DNA of 64,000 nucleotides from Paraescarpia echinospica (taxonomy: Eukaryota > Annelida > Polychaeta > Sabellida > Siboglinidae). The notes beneath the pieces are model-generated. The model was given only the letters and a program-made list of their open reading frames with translations. It did no database searches and was not told the origin of the DNA. The position numbers and the translations under genes are program-made. Every line of letters begins with the position of its first letter. Positions within the stretch are counted from its first letter, which is position 1. The stretch is taken from the NCBI GenBank assembly GCA_020002185.1, contig CM034538.1, forward strand, positions 1,778,270 through 1,842,269. The letters are read 5' to 3'. Of this stretch, positions 12,050 to 25,194 are shown piece by piece.

Positions 12050-14980
12050 GAAAAATTTTCAACGACACCCCCTCCCTCCATCTTCCGATGTCATGATCCG
12101 AACAACGCGACGGCGCAGTCGTGCTGAAGCTCTGGCTCAGACCACCCAATATAAATTTGGATCGACCGCCTCTGGAGGTTGTTGTGCCCCTCAGACTACA
12201 TCTATGGACCCCTCCTAGTTACCACCACAAAACTATAATCAATGGAAGCATGACTTGTTGTCACAGAGACTTTTCGTCCACCGAATGATATCAAAGTAAG
12301 CTACACAGTTACAAGAACAACTGAGGATGTTCACACAATTTTCGCAGAAGACATTTGCATTATTCAAATCTGAATTACCATTTGTTTATGAATGAAAACC
12401 TTTGCTCTCCAGTGCAATCGTTGTGTACGGCAATTTACCTTCACAATACTCCTCAAAACTACACTTGATTTTCTTAGTAGTGCTTGCGAAACTTTGAACT
12501 TATAGTTGGTAGAGTTCTTTGGGCATGGTTCAGTAGATTCAAGTTATAGTTTCAGCATGGTTTTCTGGTTTGATATTTGCACGACATAAATGCAGATACG
12601 TTATTAAGTTTAAGCGTATACAATATATTATAAGAACTAAAATATTAAACGTGAACGTTAGCGCAAACCACCTATAATCTGAGGAGAATAGCATACTTCT
12701 TGGACATCTATTGGCCCGCGACTCCAGATTCCCTCCCGCTCAAGTTATTCTCCAAAAATCGGGATTTGTGACATTTGCTCTAGCTTCTCAAATCAAGTTT
12801 GCGGGCAGACTGGCAGACTTGCCCGGAACCCTCCTGCTGGCTTGCAGGCAAGCCATGCGACCAGTGGCGGATTAACCAATACGCACTATACAGGGGCGGA
12901 TCCAGAGAGGGTAATTTGGGGGGACACAAAACCTCAACTGGCGGCCGAACCAAATGGTGCAGAACATTCTCCGCTGTCTTGGCTCGACTGGTGACATCGG
13001 AAGACGGAGGGGGGTTGCTATTAAAATGGTCGTCGCTGCGCGGCCATATTTTCTACTCTTCTTCATCAGTTCCACCACCCAGGCCCCCATGGATCCACCT
13101 GTGCTCTAGGTACGTACGGGTCCACAAAATACCCGAGCATATTTTTTGTAGATTAAATATTCTGGAAATCCAGCAAGCAAGACACGATTTGGCCAATAAT
13201 GACAGCATTTACGTTACATTGGTTCATTGGAACCTCTGTTAAGGTCAACTTTGGGACTGAACAAAAGTGACCTGAATAGCGAGGTGACCATATTAGCGGG
13301 ACTAATATGCTATATTCTACTATATTTAATGTAGATAAATGATCATCATATATGATACATGGGCTATATTATTATCATTTAAACTAATTGGTTACAGCCT
13401 TAATTGGCTCCGCTGGCTGCCTTGAATCGTGTGTTCTATCATCGATTGGTATTCTAGTTTGATTATGTTTGTATGTATGATTTATACGAATCCAAAAATC
13501 CTATCCTATCCTATCCCTTCATAGCACTACTTAAGCCTAGTCTGCTGCATATCAAATTGTCATAATTTTCTGTTTGGATACGCTAATTTGAATCAAAGGC
13601 AAAATTACAGGTCCTACTGCATTCGACGACTGTAACACCTTCTACTTTGCCTTCTAATCTCTGTATTATGCAATATATAATTTATTTGATTATACAAAAA
13701 AAATACGGTCGCTTAACAGCTGTTGACCGTGACTTCAGGACACGCACGTTGTTCGCTTATCTATTTTGCTAATACGTATTATACTGCGACAGTTTCCGTA
13801 ATCTGCAGTCAGTTTCAGTAACGATTACGGAAAAATTGTAATGGTTGCAAAATCACGTTTAATTTAAACAGATCTTATCAAAGTTCACCGAACGGTATAC
13901 CATGACGTGTGTACACAACTACGTCCAAGTCATTGAACGTCACGGCAACGTTGCGGTAAACAAAATAAAGCTCGGTTATTGGTCGTTTATTGATCAAGCC
14001 AACGGGTCAAGTTTGGCTAGATGTCGGCCTTCAGGATGTCGGATGTTTCCTTAGAATCTTCCACTTTGCGACCACGCTATGCCAGATGTGCATAGTTTTC
14101 TACTTCGTGCAAAGAACTACGGATCTAGAACTACTGTGGGCCTGGGCTGTGTGTGACCGGTCATCCTAGCATAATGTTACTCCCTCCTCCCTACCGGCTA
14201 CAACATGGACTTTACAGCACAATACTACATTTAAAAATGTAGTACACCAACCTGCATCTTATAAAAATGTTATTCCAGAATATACACCTTGCATAACCAC
14301 CCACTAGTATGTCAGGTGTCATGTTTCCATGTAAAATCACAACAGACTTGTCACTGCTGCATTTATTTCAACTCATAGGCGCGGGGGCAACGGTTTTTTG
14401 GTGAGCGTCAAGGGCGGGTGGAAATCGATGTTTTGTGAGAGGATTAAGGTGTTTTGGTGACCGTGAAAGGGGTGCAATTTTGAAGGGCAGATTATGGTTC
14501 TGCTCCCCTCCAGTAAGAGGCGCGGCGGCGGCCAAAAAGTAACAAATGTTCAACAGCCCCCACACCCCCGATGTCGTCAATCGAGCCGAGACAGCCGAAA
14601 AAGCGGCGAGAAGCTGAATGTACCACGGCGCGGCGATGAATACATTTCAATAGCTTCGTCTCCTGATATCATGATTCGACAGCGGAGTGGCCTAAAGCCA
14701 TGGGGGCCATGATCCAAAACTGTTTGTGGAGATCCCTATAAAAATATGTCGTGGGCCCCTGGGCAACTGACCCGTCTGTCCTGCCCTAAATCCACTGACA
14801 TCATAGTACCCATCATAATAAAAAGCCATATCTACACCATCAAAATATATTCATAACTTCATGTTCTTGCTTCTTTACAAGTCACTTTCGATGTGTTTGT
14901 TGTTAGGGGAAGCGAGGTAAATGGGAAAGCCCAGGAACGTTGAATTTATAAGTTAGTTCACATACTTATTATAAAGCGTA
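12050..14980. other. no gene seen; dispersed-repeat fragments
   Basis: Holds a fragment of the pogo-like MITE (13225-13320, related to 55434-55606), GGGGCGGATCCAG-type repeat remnants near 12893, and otherwise unremarkable sequence. Open frames here are short and have no recognisable domains. Confidence 0.4.
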
Positions 14981-14989
14981 TGTGGTTAG

Positions 14990-15410
14990 CTAGATAATAT
15001 TGGAATTCGTAGCTTATTATTTCCCTCAGGGAAACTCGTACAGCTAGAACGGTAATTGAGATAGCTGACGCGGGCACGTTTATTTACTGTAGTTTGCTCG
15101 TGTGATTCAGACAGCCACCAACTGACGACACCACAACTGATGATGAGACGAATAATCATGAGGCGGATGCAAGTGGAATGAGAGATGAGCCAGATTACCA
15201 GCCTTCTGCCTGGTTCGACTGACAAGGAACGGGCACAGAAGCATCGTGTTTCTGACTCTACTGATTCGTCCCAGAAGATCAAGAAGAAGAAGAAGAAGTG
15301 AGAAGACAATTAATGTCGTCAGCTTGTTCAGGGTATTCTTTGCTCTAAACGTTTCGCCAACACCAGTTCTAAAGGGGTCTTAACGATGATATTTACGGTG
15401 ATCGTTCCAC
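14990..15410 (+). repeat. duplicated segment Y, copy 1 (partner 29030-29425)
   Basis: Diverged similarity to 29030-29425 in the same orientation, including AGCTA(G/A)AACGGT(A/G)ATT, the GTTTATTTACTGT/GTGTATTTACGCT stretch, and GTC(A/-)GCTTGTTCAGGGTATTCTTTG matching TGTCAGCCTGTCCTGGGTTC. One frame reads AR/AKTVI...IAD/QAD...FIYC/CIYAR in both copies. This hints at a decayed exon, but no family is recognised. Confidence 0.5.
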
Positions 15411-15924
15411 AGCAATTCTTTGTGAGCCAACAATTCGAGATATACTCTATAAAACCGTGATAATTTCCCACTTTCTCTGGCACATAGATTGCCCATTTCC
15501 ATGTTCCTTTCTTGCTGAATCCGTAATATAAACAGCAGATGGATATTTTTCTTGCTGAATAAAACTCAGCGGAGCTAACTGAAGTCTAAGGGACGGTAAT
15601 TAATACTCATGAGCCTTTTATGGATTATTAGTAATTAGTGATTGCTAAAACATAATTCTAATAAATGCATATAATTACACAAATTTGTCATACTAACATG
15701 GTTAATGAATAATTGTGTACATTATAACGAAATTGCAATTAAAAACTAAAAGTAAAATTGCAGAGTTGCTTTAATTTGCCTCTTAATGAGAAGCAACATT
15801 AATGTCTCTTCGTACTACAAGCTATATGCTGCTCTCTGCCATGTGCTTGTTGACGGGACCAGAAACTGACTTCACAATCAAAATTATGCTCATGATATCG
15901 GTTAATGTTATGTTAAAATTGAAC

Positions 15925-16422
15925 TATCCATCACGTGACCTGTTGCCTAGCAAAAGGTCCGTCCCGTCAATGAATCAAATAATGGATGCCGAACGCTTGG
16001 AGCGATCGGACATTTCGTCGTGTATTTTGTTTACATTCTGGCCCCAAATGTTTTACTTTATAAAAAACATAAGGCAATTTTTTTATTGCGACGAATCTGT
16101 ACTAGAAAGCATATAAAGCATATTTATACGCAAAATTATACTCGAGTCATCGGTCAAGCATAGCCAAAATTGTCAACAGTGTTTGCGTATGTATATTAAC
16201 TTACTGTGACGTCATGACATCTGCATGACTTCTGTCAGACCAATCTTTCACGCATTCGGTTCTCACTCAAACAACTCTGTTTTATATTTTTGTCGCAAAG
16301 AATACATTTGGGGGCCAGAATTTGCACAAAATATAAGACGATATGTTCGAAAAAATCTGTGCGTCAGTACTTTTATAACCTCGTAAAACTGTGTTTGTAC
16401 GCAATAGGTTACGTGATGGATA
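15925..16422. mobile_element. foldback MITE with TA target site (Tc1/mariner-like)
   Basis: The left end TATCCATCACGTGACCTGTT and right end AATAGGTTACGTGATGGATA are inverted repeats flanked by TA. The inverted similarity continues inward: ACATTCTGGCCCCAAATGT at about 16032-16050 pairs with ACATTTGGGGGCCAGAAT at about 16304-16321. It is 498 bp with no transposase, so non-autonomous. Confidence 0.75.
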
Positions 16423-16429
16423 CATCAAT

Positions 16430-17270
16430 TATTTATGTCTTAAATGAGTGAACCCTCACCAAACCGCTGGATCAGGGTCTTGCAATCTAGTAATACGACG
16501 AATGCAAACGTGTCTATTAACGTCACATATTGTGTGATCGTAAGTGATATGATAATTATTTGTACGCGCCAACTGACTTGTTACTATTTTACTAACCAAA
16601 TTCTTGTTGAAAACTGTGCCACACATTACTATTTACACATACATTCAATCTAATTTACAATCAAATAAAAAAACATTTACTATAAGACCACACCAAAGCT
16701 TTGAGCAGTCCGTAGGACTGGATACTGCGCTATATAAGAACCTACTTTTACAGTGATTTGTTTATAGAAATTGTATTAATGGTACAATTAGTTAGACAAT
16801 GGGTTAATTTGCCTGAGAAGATATTTCGGAAAGCATTATAATGTTATGATATTATGTGTGTATTATCGTGTCAGAATGTCCTTGTTCCCGGATGTCCTAA
16901 TACGCATATGTGGCATATCATAACAACTGGACGGTGAGCACTGTCCTTCATCGCAAACTGTGAACCGAGTTTTCAAAATGTAAGGTATATATATTATGTA
17001 ATTCATTACATTAATTTTCTAGGTATTATAAAATATATGTCTTAAATAGCAATGTTAGTACTCTTTAGATTGTAATAATCTTGGGAATAAGGTATACTTA
17101 TCACGCACATAAGTGAATTAGAACGATAAGCAGATACACATCGCGATTTCTTTTACCCTTACATCAGCTTGATTTGTGTGTTGATATAATGTTGGTTTGT
17201 CTTGAGAGAAGTTAATTAAATTTGTTTGATGTGTACGCATTATTTTCTAAACATACCATGCAAAATAAAA
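16430..17270. other. no gene seen
   Basis: AT-rich sequence with short open frames only; no recognisable domain or repeat. Confidence 0.35.
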
Positions 17271-17273
17271 ATG

Positions 17274-19732
17274 TGTTATGCACCATACTCTGTTGTTGTA
17301 TTCTCCGTTCATGATGTGTTATTCACCATACTCTGTTGTATTCTCCGTTCATGGTGTGTTATGCACCATACTCTGTTGTTGATGTATTCTCCGTTCATGA
17401 TGTGTTATGCACCATTCTCTGTTGTTGTATTCTCCGTCCATGATGTGTTATGCACCATTCTCTGTTGTTGTATTCTCCGTCCATGATGTGTTATGCACCA
17501 TACTCTGTTGTTGTATTCTCCGTCCATGATGTGTTATGCACCATACTATGTTGTTGTATTCTCCGTCCATGATGTGTTATGCACCATACTCTGTTGTTGT
17601 ATTCTCCGTCCATGATGTGTTATTCACCATACTCTGTTGTTGTATTCTCCGTTCATGGTGTGTTATGCACCATACTCTGTTGTTGTATTCTCCGTCCATG
17701 ATGTGTTATGCACCATACTCTGTTGTTGTATTCTCCGTCCATGATGTGTTATGCACCATACTCTGTTGTTGTATTCTCCGTTCATGGTTTGTTATTCACC
17801 ATACTCTGTTGTTGTATTCTCCGTTCATGGTGTGTTATTCACCATACTCTGTTGTTGTATTCTCCGTTCATGGTGTGTTATGCACCATACTCTGTTGTTG
17901 ATGTATTCTCCGTTCATGATGTGTTATGCACCATTCTCTGTTGTTGTATTCTCCGTTCATGATGTGTTATGCACCATACTCTGTTGTTGTATTCTCCGTT
18001 CATGATGTGTTATGCACCATACTCTGTTGTTGTATTCTCCGTTCATGATGTGTTATGCACCATACTCTGTTGTTGTATTCTCCGTTCATGATGTGTTATT
18101 CACCATACTCTGTTGTATTCTCCGTTCATGGTGTGTTATGCACCATACTCTGTTGTTGATGTATTCTCCGTTCATGATGTGTTATGCACCATTCTCTGTT
18201 GTTGTATTCTCCGTCCATGATGTGTTATGCACCATACTCTGTTGTTGTATTCTCCGTCCATGATGTGTTATGCACCATACTCTGTTGTTGTATTCTCCGT
18301 TCATGATGTGTTATTCACCATACTCTGTTGTTGTATTCTCCGTTCATGGTGTGTTATGCACCATACTCTGTTGTTGTATTCTCCGTTCATGATGTGTTAT
18401 TCACCATACTCTGTTGTTGTATTCTCCGTTCATGGTGTGTTATGCACCATACTCTGTTGTTGATGTATTCTCCGTTCATGATGTGTTATGCACCATTCTC
18501 TGTTGTTGTATTCTCCGTCCATGATGTGTTATGCACCATACTCTGTTGTTGTATTCTCCGTCCATGATGTGTTATTCACCATACTCTGTTGTTGTATTCT
18601 CCGTCCATGATGTGTTATTCACCATACTCTGTTGTTGTATTCTCCGTTCATGGTGTGTTATTCACCATACTCTGTTGTTGTATTCTCCGTCCATGATGTG
18701 TTATTCACCATACTCTGTTGTTGTATTCTCCGTTCATGGTGTGTTATGCACCATACTCTGTTGTTGTATTCTCCGTCCATGATGTGTTATGCACCATACT
18801 CTGTTGTTGTATTCTCCGTCCATGATGTGTTATTCACCATACTCTGTTGTTGTATTCTCCGTCCATGATGTGTTATTCACCATTCTCTGTTGTTGTATTC
18901 TCCGTTCATGGTGTGTTATGCACCATACTCTGTTGTTGTATTCTCCGTCCATGATGTGTTATTCACCATACTCTGTTGTTGTATTCTCCGTTCATGGTGT
19001 GTTATGCACCATACTCTGTTGTTGATGTATTCTCCGTTCATGATGTGTTATGCACCATTCTCTGTTGTTGTATTCTCCGTTCATGATGTGTTATGCACCA
19101 TACTCTGTTGTTGTATTCTCCGTTCATGATGTGTTATTCACCATACTCTGTTGTTGTATTCTCCGTTCATGGTGTGTTATGCACCATACTCTGTTGTTGT
19201 ATTCTCCGTTCATGGTGTGTTATGCACCATACTCTGTTGTTGATGTATTCTCCGTTCATGATGTGTTATGCACCATTCTCTGTTGTTGTATTCTCCGTCC
19301 ATGATGTGTTATGCACCATACTCTGTTGTTGTATTCTCCGTCCATGATGTGTTATGCACCATACTCTGTTGTTGTATTCTCCGTTCATGGTTTGTTATGC
19401 ACCATACTATGTTGTTGTATTCTCCGTTCATGGTGTGTTATGCACCATACTCTGTTGTTGTATTCTCCGTCCATGATGTGTTATGCACCATACTCTGTTG
19501 TTGTATTCTCCGTCCATGATGTGTTATGCACCATACTCTGTTGTTGTATTCTCCGTTCATGGTTTGTTATGCACCATACTCTGTTGTTGTATTCTCCGTT
19601 CATGGTGTGTTATGCACCATACTCTGTTGTTGTATTATCCGTTCATGATGTGTTATGCACCATACTCTGTTGTTGTATTCTCCGTTCATGATGTGTTATG
19701 CACCATACTCTGTTGTATTCTCCGTTCATGAA
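17274..19732. repeat. 43-bp minisatellite, about 57 units
   Basis: The unit is of the form CTCTGTTGTTGTATTCTCCG + TTCATGATGTGTTATGCACCATA. Variants are T/C in CCGT(T/C)CATG, G/A in CATG(G/A)TG, and GCACC/TTCACC. Two length variants recur: +3 (GTTGTTGATGTATTC at about 17377, 17893, 18150, 18457, 19018, 19238) and -3 (CTGTTGTATTC). Blocks of several units recur together, showing segmental expansion. The many overlapping open frames result from a stop-free unit whose length is not a multiple of three. Confidence 0.95.
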
Positions 19733-19739
19733 TATAGCT

Positions 19740-21500
19740 GCCGAAGTAAAAACTACACGGGATTTGAATACAGAACCTACGTCACGTCTAAATAACAGTG
19801 AATACAGTAATTATAAATGTAAATTCGCAATGGCCGTAGCAATCGCACTTCGTTAATATTACAATTACAACAAATCTGAGACTTGGTTAGGCGAATAATG
19901 CTACCAATGTGTGTCTTTGAACAGTGTAGTGGTAGATTACCAATATAGAAGCCTACTATTAACACTGTCATGTGTAGTGGTAGATTACCAATATAGAGGC
20001 CTACTATTAACACTGCCATGGTGGTCGTCGTTGCGATGAACTATATAGCAATAGTTCAATCCCATCTCCAACACCGCCGTTTTAAAACTAAACGGATGTG
20101 GGAGCTTGAATAACAAGCACAGTGTTGCTTGTAAAATAGCAAGAACGCATGTATGCTTATTTACAAGAATGCACTAATAGGGTGAATGTTCTTAACAATC
20201 ACTCATACACCAGGCATAGGCGGATCCAGGAGCAGGCACATGCCCCCTAGACCATGGTAATTTGGCGTGCCCGCAGACCTTATATAATGATCCCACGGGA
20301 CCGTGACACCTAGACTCCGTTCAGGTTATAATAACCTGAAGTTACGTCGACAAGGTGACAACAATATTTCAACAGCACCAACAATTGTCAATGATGAAAA
20401 TGTCGTTTTCTTTGTTCCTCTTATGAACTGCTATTGGACTGAAGCTAACTCTCTCTTCCTTACGACAATCTCTCGATCTTTCACTCGCTGCTGTGATAGT
20501 GTTAGCATTCGTCAAGACAACTTGGTCACTGGCTTCACGCCAAACCCCAGTTTCACGATTGATGGATGTTGGCTGAGATACTCTTGCCTGTATATGGCAT
20601 TAATAACAATTAAGCATTAAATGACACACGACACAGTTGCCGTATATTTAGACAAACCGATGTTCACGTTGTGGAAACAATTATTGTTTGAAACTATACG
20701 ACGACCTTTCATGTAGTTGACATGAAACGTCATCGTGTTCACTGAATGCCAACTCTACTAATAATCGAGCTTGTGTATGCGAGTAAACTAAATATCTACT
20801 TGTAATCGAGCTTGTATATGCGGGTAAATTAATGTTTCCCTTTCAGATGGCTTGAACCTCAAGCGCCAAACTTTCAAGGATTAACGTACTACCCGTAGAA
20901 TAGGACGCAAGATCTATATATATATATAAAAATACTCCATGTAATATGTCAAGATTTTTCTTTTATGTGGTAAATTAATTATAATGAACGTAAAACGTAA
21001 AGTGCGCGTAAAACGTAAACTAGCAATTGCAGGAACCACGCGCGCGCAACAAATACGTCGGTAAACGACCCCTTCGTCATAGACTTGGCAACATGGAGTA
21101 GTCGCTGACGAAATAATGCCTGTCTCCCCTCATGCCATGCAAATAGCATAGCAATACAAATATTATTTGACCATTCTAGACTAGCATGATTAGGTTTTAT
21201 AGATGGGCGTGAACTTCACATTCTCTCCGTCCTTCGTCATTTTAAACAAACAACGAGTATCTGCGAACGCATTGTGGTTGTCATGTAATGATGCTCTTCT
21301 AACATTTTTTAAATATTACTTTCACGACTGTCAACTACCAAGACATCATGAACTACGATGGTAATTAATAACAATTATTATTAATAATTAATTATCAACA
21401 CATGATACTCGACCAGGGCCTTAATTAGAAAAACATGTTCCTCGATGTTTTGTATAAAATTGTTTCATGTTCTTCGCTACTAGCCTCCTGTCAGGCGTCA
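19740..21500 (+). repeat. duplicated segment X, copy 1 (partner 26675-27480)
   Basis: From 19869 the sequence matches 26675 onward: GGTTAGGCGAATAATGCTACC with GTTAGGCAAATAACGTTACC, then AACCCCATCTCCAA-type text, and later TTCTTCGCTACT(A/G)(G)CCTCCTGTC at 21472 with the same phrase at 27428. Copy 1 is longer by several hundred bases. Within it are two direct copies of GTAGTGGTAGATTACCAATA (19926 and 19975). No gene is recognised. Confidence 0.65.
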
Positions 21501-21513
21501 CTCGTGTCGCCTT

Positions 21514-21518
<5 letters not shown>

Positions 21519-21604
<86 letters not shown>
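21519..21604. repeat. (GA)n microsatellite, about 43 units
   Basis: Uninterrupted GA dinucleotide tract directly after segment X. The open frames across it are artefacts of the repeat. Confidence 0.98.
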
Positions 21605-21607
<3 letters not shown>

Positions 21608-22539
21608 CTCCGGGATTTACAGTTGCCAGTCTGTTGTGCTAACAAATGTTTTTCGACATGAGCATGGGCATTTGTCGTTACGACATAATATTATATAGTC
21701 GCTTATATATCAATTTACGACGTTTGTCGACTTTGCGACATTTGTGGCGATGTGAAACATATGTAGATTTTGAGACATTTAGATTTGCGATTTGTTTCGT
21801 TGGTTGTCGATTTTAAGCATGTAAATAAGCTGTTCTGATCAAAGCTAAGTACAGGATGTACCTGTATTTTAGTTCTGTAAAGAGTTGTGCTTGTTGTATG
21901 AACCTTATGTGTCTGAAATTACTGATACCAAAAAGGTGGTGTTCTGAATAATCCATGTACCAAAAACAGTCATACAATTTTGTTTGCCTGTAATACTTGA
22001 ACCTGTCGATGTCGAATATGAAGACAGTTTTAACCGAGTGTTAATTCGGCAGTGATTGGTATATTGTTTAGGTGTAGACGCGGAATCATTAAGGTGGTGG
22101 TTAACATGAAACAAATCAAAATGTCTTCTGTGTGGCTTGAAGTTTGTTTAAACCAAAGTGTATTTCTGATTAAATTGTTAATTTAAGCTTAAGTGTTAAT
22201 TTAAGTTTTGTATTTCCCCTCGCTGTAACTTTTTGTAGGACTAATATACCATTAAATTTTGTCCCACGCATAACGGTCATGGGATCACAATATTTAATGT
22301 ATCGTGAATTGATAGCACAGCAGACATTTCACTGAAGGAGTATGGGTGTTATATTTGACCCACGAACGCTATGACACTGTCACTGGTGGAGTCCAAGGGT
22401 TACTTTGTTAGTGGCCAGTAGGTCAAATGCCCTGCGCCGAGGCCATTTTCATACAGTGTCACGACCGGTGTCTTGGGATTACGGGTAATTTGTAACTGTT
22501 GCGAAACGCCCACCTCCATTGCGCATATGTACTAGCGCA

Positions 22540-22995
22540 GCACTCCGTTTTTCATGTTTCGTTTTTGTGATGAGCAAAACAGAAATAGGAAAACGATTGA
22601 TTTACCGTTTATCGTTTACCTATTTTCATTTTCCAAAAGTGAAAATGGGAAAAGGGCTTGATAACTGTTTTACCGATTACCCATTTGAAGATTACTAAAC
22701 GAAAATAGGAAAATGGCTCGTTTTCCCTTTTTTATTATGTAATATTCAAAACGGTTTAGTAAATAACGGTAGGTCCAGTGATTGCGCTGCAGTGGTATTT
22801 CGTTTTCCGTTCTGATGCAGTGAAAACGAAAAACGGTTTGTTTTATCGCTATTTCTTTTTTCTAACATGTATTAGAAATACCGCGAATAGTAGATTGTAT
22901 TCGTTTTTCGTACTTCAAATGTGAAAACGAAAAACGAACATTGTTTGCGTTTTTCCTTTTTCTTTCGCCAATTTCAAAACGAAAAAAGAAAAGAC
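22540..22995. repeat. degenerate GAAAACGAAAAACG repeat region
   Basis: Many imperfect, partly inverted copies of (G)AAAACGAAAA(A)CG and its complement CGTTTTTCGTTTTC over about 450 bp. No coding signal was found. It looks like an old tandem or foldback array. Confidence 0.5.
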
Positions 22996-23319
22996 GGTAT
23001 ATACACGGACTCTAGTGGCACCATCTGCGGGCCACCCTGGTTATTTGCCTGCATCGTCTTATTCCGGCTGTTGTGCCAGATACAAATGCAATCTCTCAAC
23101 TGTTTCCGTCCACAGTTGACTAGGCGGCTGCATGGATTTCCGTAGATTCACCAACAATGTTCAGGGGATATCTCAAAATGTAATGTTGAAGAGTGCTATT
23201 ATAAAATTAGTATAAACTTGAGGGTAATCTCGAAATAATAATAATAATAATAATTATCAACTGAAACAATTACATAAGTAATTTCAAAAACCTAAACTTA
23301 AGTGTTATCTGAATCAATT

Positions 23320-23790
23320 AAAAGGGTCATATAAACGAATAACGGGCACCTAATATATTTAAAATATGTCTAATGATAAGAGATTATGTCACAAACAACT
23401 GAAAGAAAAATTTTAAAAGTAGTTTTGGAGAGGTCATTTTTATAACAAAACTAGCAGATAATCTCAACACGTGACGGGATCATTTCATAAAATCAAGTGG
23501 TTTTTTCGAAGAAAACGTTAATTAAATTAAGGGGTCATCTGATAAAAAGATGGGTCTTTTAGGAGCTGATCGTCTCAACAAATTAAGGGCTGATCTAAAA
23601 ATATAGGGGTCTTCTAAAAAATAAATGAATATATTAAGCAGTGTAACTAGCCATAAAAATGAGCCAGCTGATCGTCTCAATATATTGGGGAATCGTTTAA
23701 TGAAATAATGGGAGTCTTCCCAAACCAGGTAATGGATCATTTAAAAAACAAGGATCATTGAAACACTTATCTGGCTGGCTGATCGTGTCT
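23320..23790. repeat. degenerate tandem repeat (GGGTCATYT...AAAA; GCTGATCGTCTCAA)
   Basis: The phrases GGGTCAT(C/A)T and GGTCTTCTAAAAA recur at irregular 50-70 bp intervals, and AGCTGATCGTCTCAA(C/T)A occurs twice (23566 and 23666). Confidence 0.45.
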
Positions 23791-24075
23791 TATAAATAAG
23801 TTGTCACGTCATAAGAAGAACCAGTCAGTTTGTGTAATTAAGGAAAATTTAAGCATATCAAAATTAATGTAATATAATTTTGTTTGGTGAGGTAACTCCT
23901 AAATTTTATTTGGCTATCCCTTAAAACAATATTTTGAGAATCTCAATCTCTTTATAATGTACTCAGTTGTTTATTAATCTTGTTAATATGACTAATTCAT
24001 ATAATTATATGTATTTAGTATATTAAAATTATGTTTTATTAATCACTAATGATCATGACAATATAAAGATATAAT

Positions 24076-24131
24076 AACTCCGCGTACGCGGAGTTTCCAG
24101 GTCCATATAAGGCAATCCGATCCATATAAGG
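24076..24131. promoter_or_regulatory. 20-bp perfect palindrome followed by two CArG boxes
   Basis: 24076-24095 is the perfect palindrome AACTCCGCGTACGCGGAGTT. CCATATAAGG, an exact CC(A/T)6GG CArG box (the SRF recognition consensus), follows at 24103-24112 and again at 24122-24131, starts 19 bp apart. No gene is recognised downstream, so the function is inferred from motifs alone. Confidence 0.4.
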
Positions 24132-24339
24132 CATGCTCATGAATATTCTTTCAGTTCGGTTGAGTCCGTCAGACTTCGCTGAGTTTCATGGGGCAAGAAA
24201 AATATCCAGCTGTTGTTTATGTCAGAGATTCTTCTTAGACAAAAAGGGAAAGGGTCTATAGAATAAATGGACAGTGAATATAGCGGCAGTCCATGGTGTC
24301 AGCATGGTTAGCCGTTAGGATGTCATTGTCGTCGTCCTC

Positions 24340-24740
24340 ATCATTGTAATAATCATTACCGTCATGGTCATCATCTTTGTCATCATAATCATCATCATTA
24401 TCATTGTCGTCGTTGTCATCATAGTCATAATAATCAACACCTTCATGTCACTAAGACGACGCCTTCATTGTCTTCATCTTCTTCCTCGTCGTCATCATTA
24501 TTTATTACCCTCATCATCACTGACGTTATCAATATTATTAGCATTGTCGTAATCATTATCATCATCGTAGTAATAATAATAATAATCATAATCACCGTCG
24601 TTATACTCATCATCATTACTAAGATGACCTCTTAATTTTCTTCATTTTCCTCGTCATCGTAATCATTTATCATCTTCATCATCACGGTTTTCGTCATCAT
24701 TACTAACATCATCATCATCACCTTCATTATCATAACAATC
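24340..24740. repeat. imperfect (TCA)n / (TCG)n trinucleotide region
   Basis: Long degenerate run of TCA, TCG and TAA triplets, with a duplicated block around CACTAAGACGACGCCTTCAT and TACTAAGATGACCTC. Three copies of TATTACATTACCGGT follow at 24760-24810. Open frames here are low-complexity. Confidence 0.8.
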
Positions 24741-25194
24741 AACTTACTCGTTTTTATTACATTACCGGTCGAGTATTACATTACCGGTTGAGTATTACAT
24801 TACCGGTTGTAACACACGTGTGTACACTGCTCCTCGGTGTAGGACCGAATGCTTTAAGAACTTTTTTTATAACATATGAACTGTATCATTAGCAGTAACC
24901 GGACATTTTTCATTTCCTACGAATCACTCGCTATTGACAGTGAATATTGTTTTAGTTATTTATTCTATTTACCTATTTATATGCAAATTATACATTTTAA
25001 TTATTTATAACTTCACTTATTTAGGTTGAATATTACATTTAATGTTTATTAATATACTTTATTTAATTGTTTTTATCAATTTTAACATGCCTATTGTACT
25101 TTTCAGCCCCTATGGCTGCCAAAGAAAATAAACGTATTATTATTATTATTACTACAAACATACAAACAGACACACAAACAAACAAATACTGCAA

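Noticed and set aside
15802..16116. 104-residue plus-strand frame
   Set aside because: It overlaps the left half of the foldback MITE and has no recognisable domain.
17226..19731. About twenty overlapping frames reading MHHTLLLYSP/VVVFSVHDV
   Set aside because: They are the three phases of the 43-bp minisatellite; no start, domain or codon pattern supports coding.
24364..24552. Ile/Val-rich 62-residue frame resembling a membrane segment
   Set aside because: Produced by the degenerate TCA/TCG triplet repeat.
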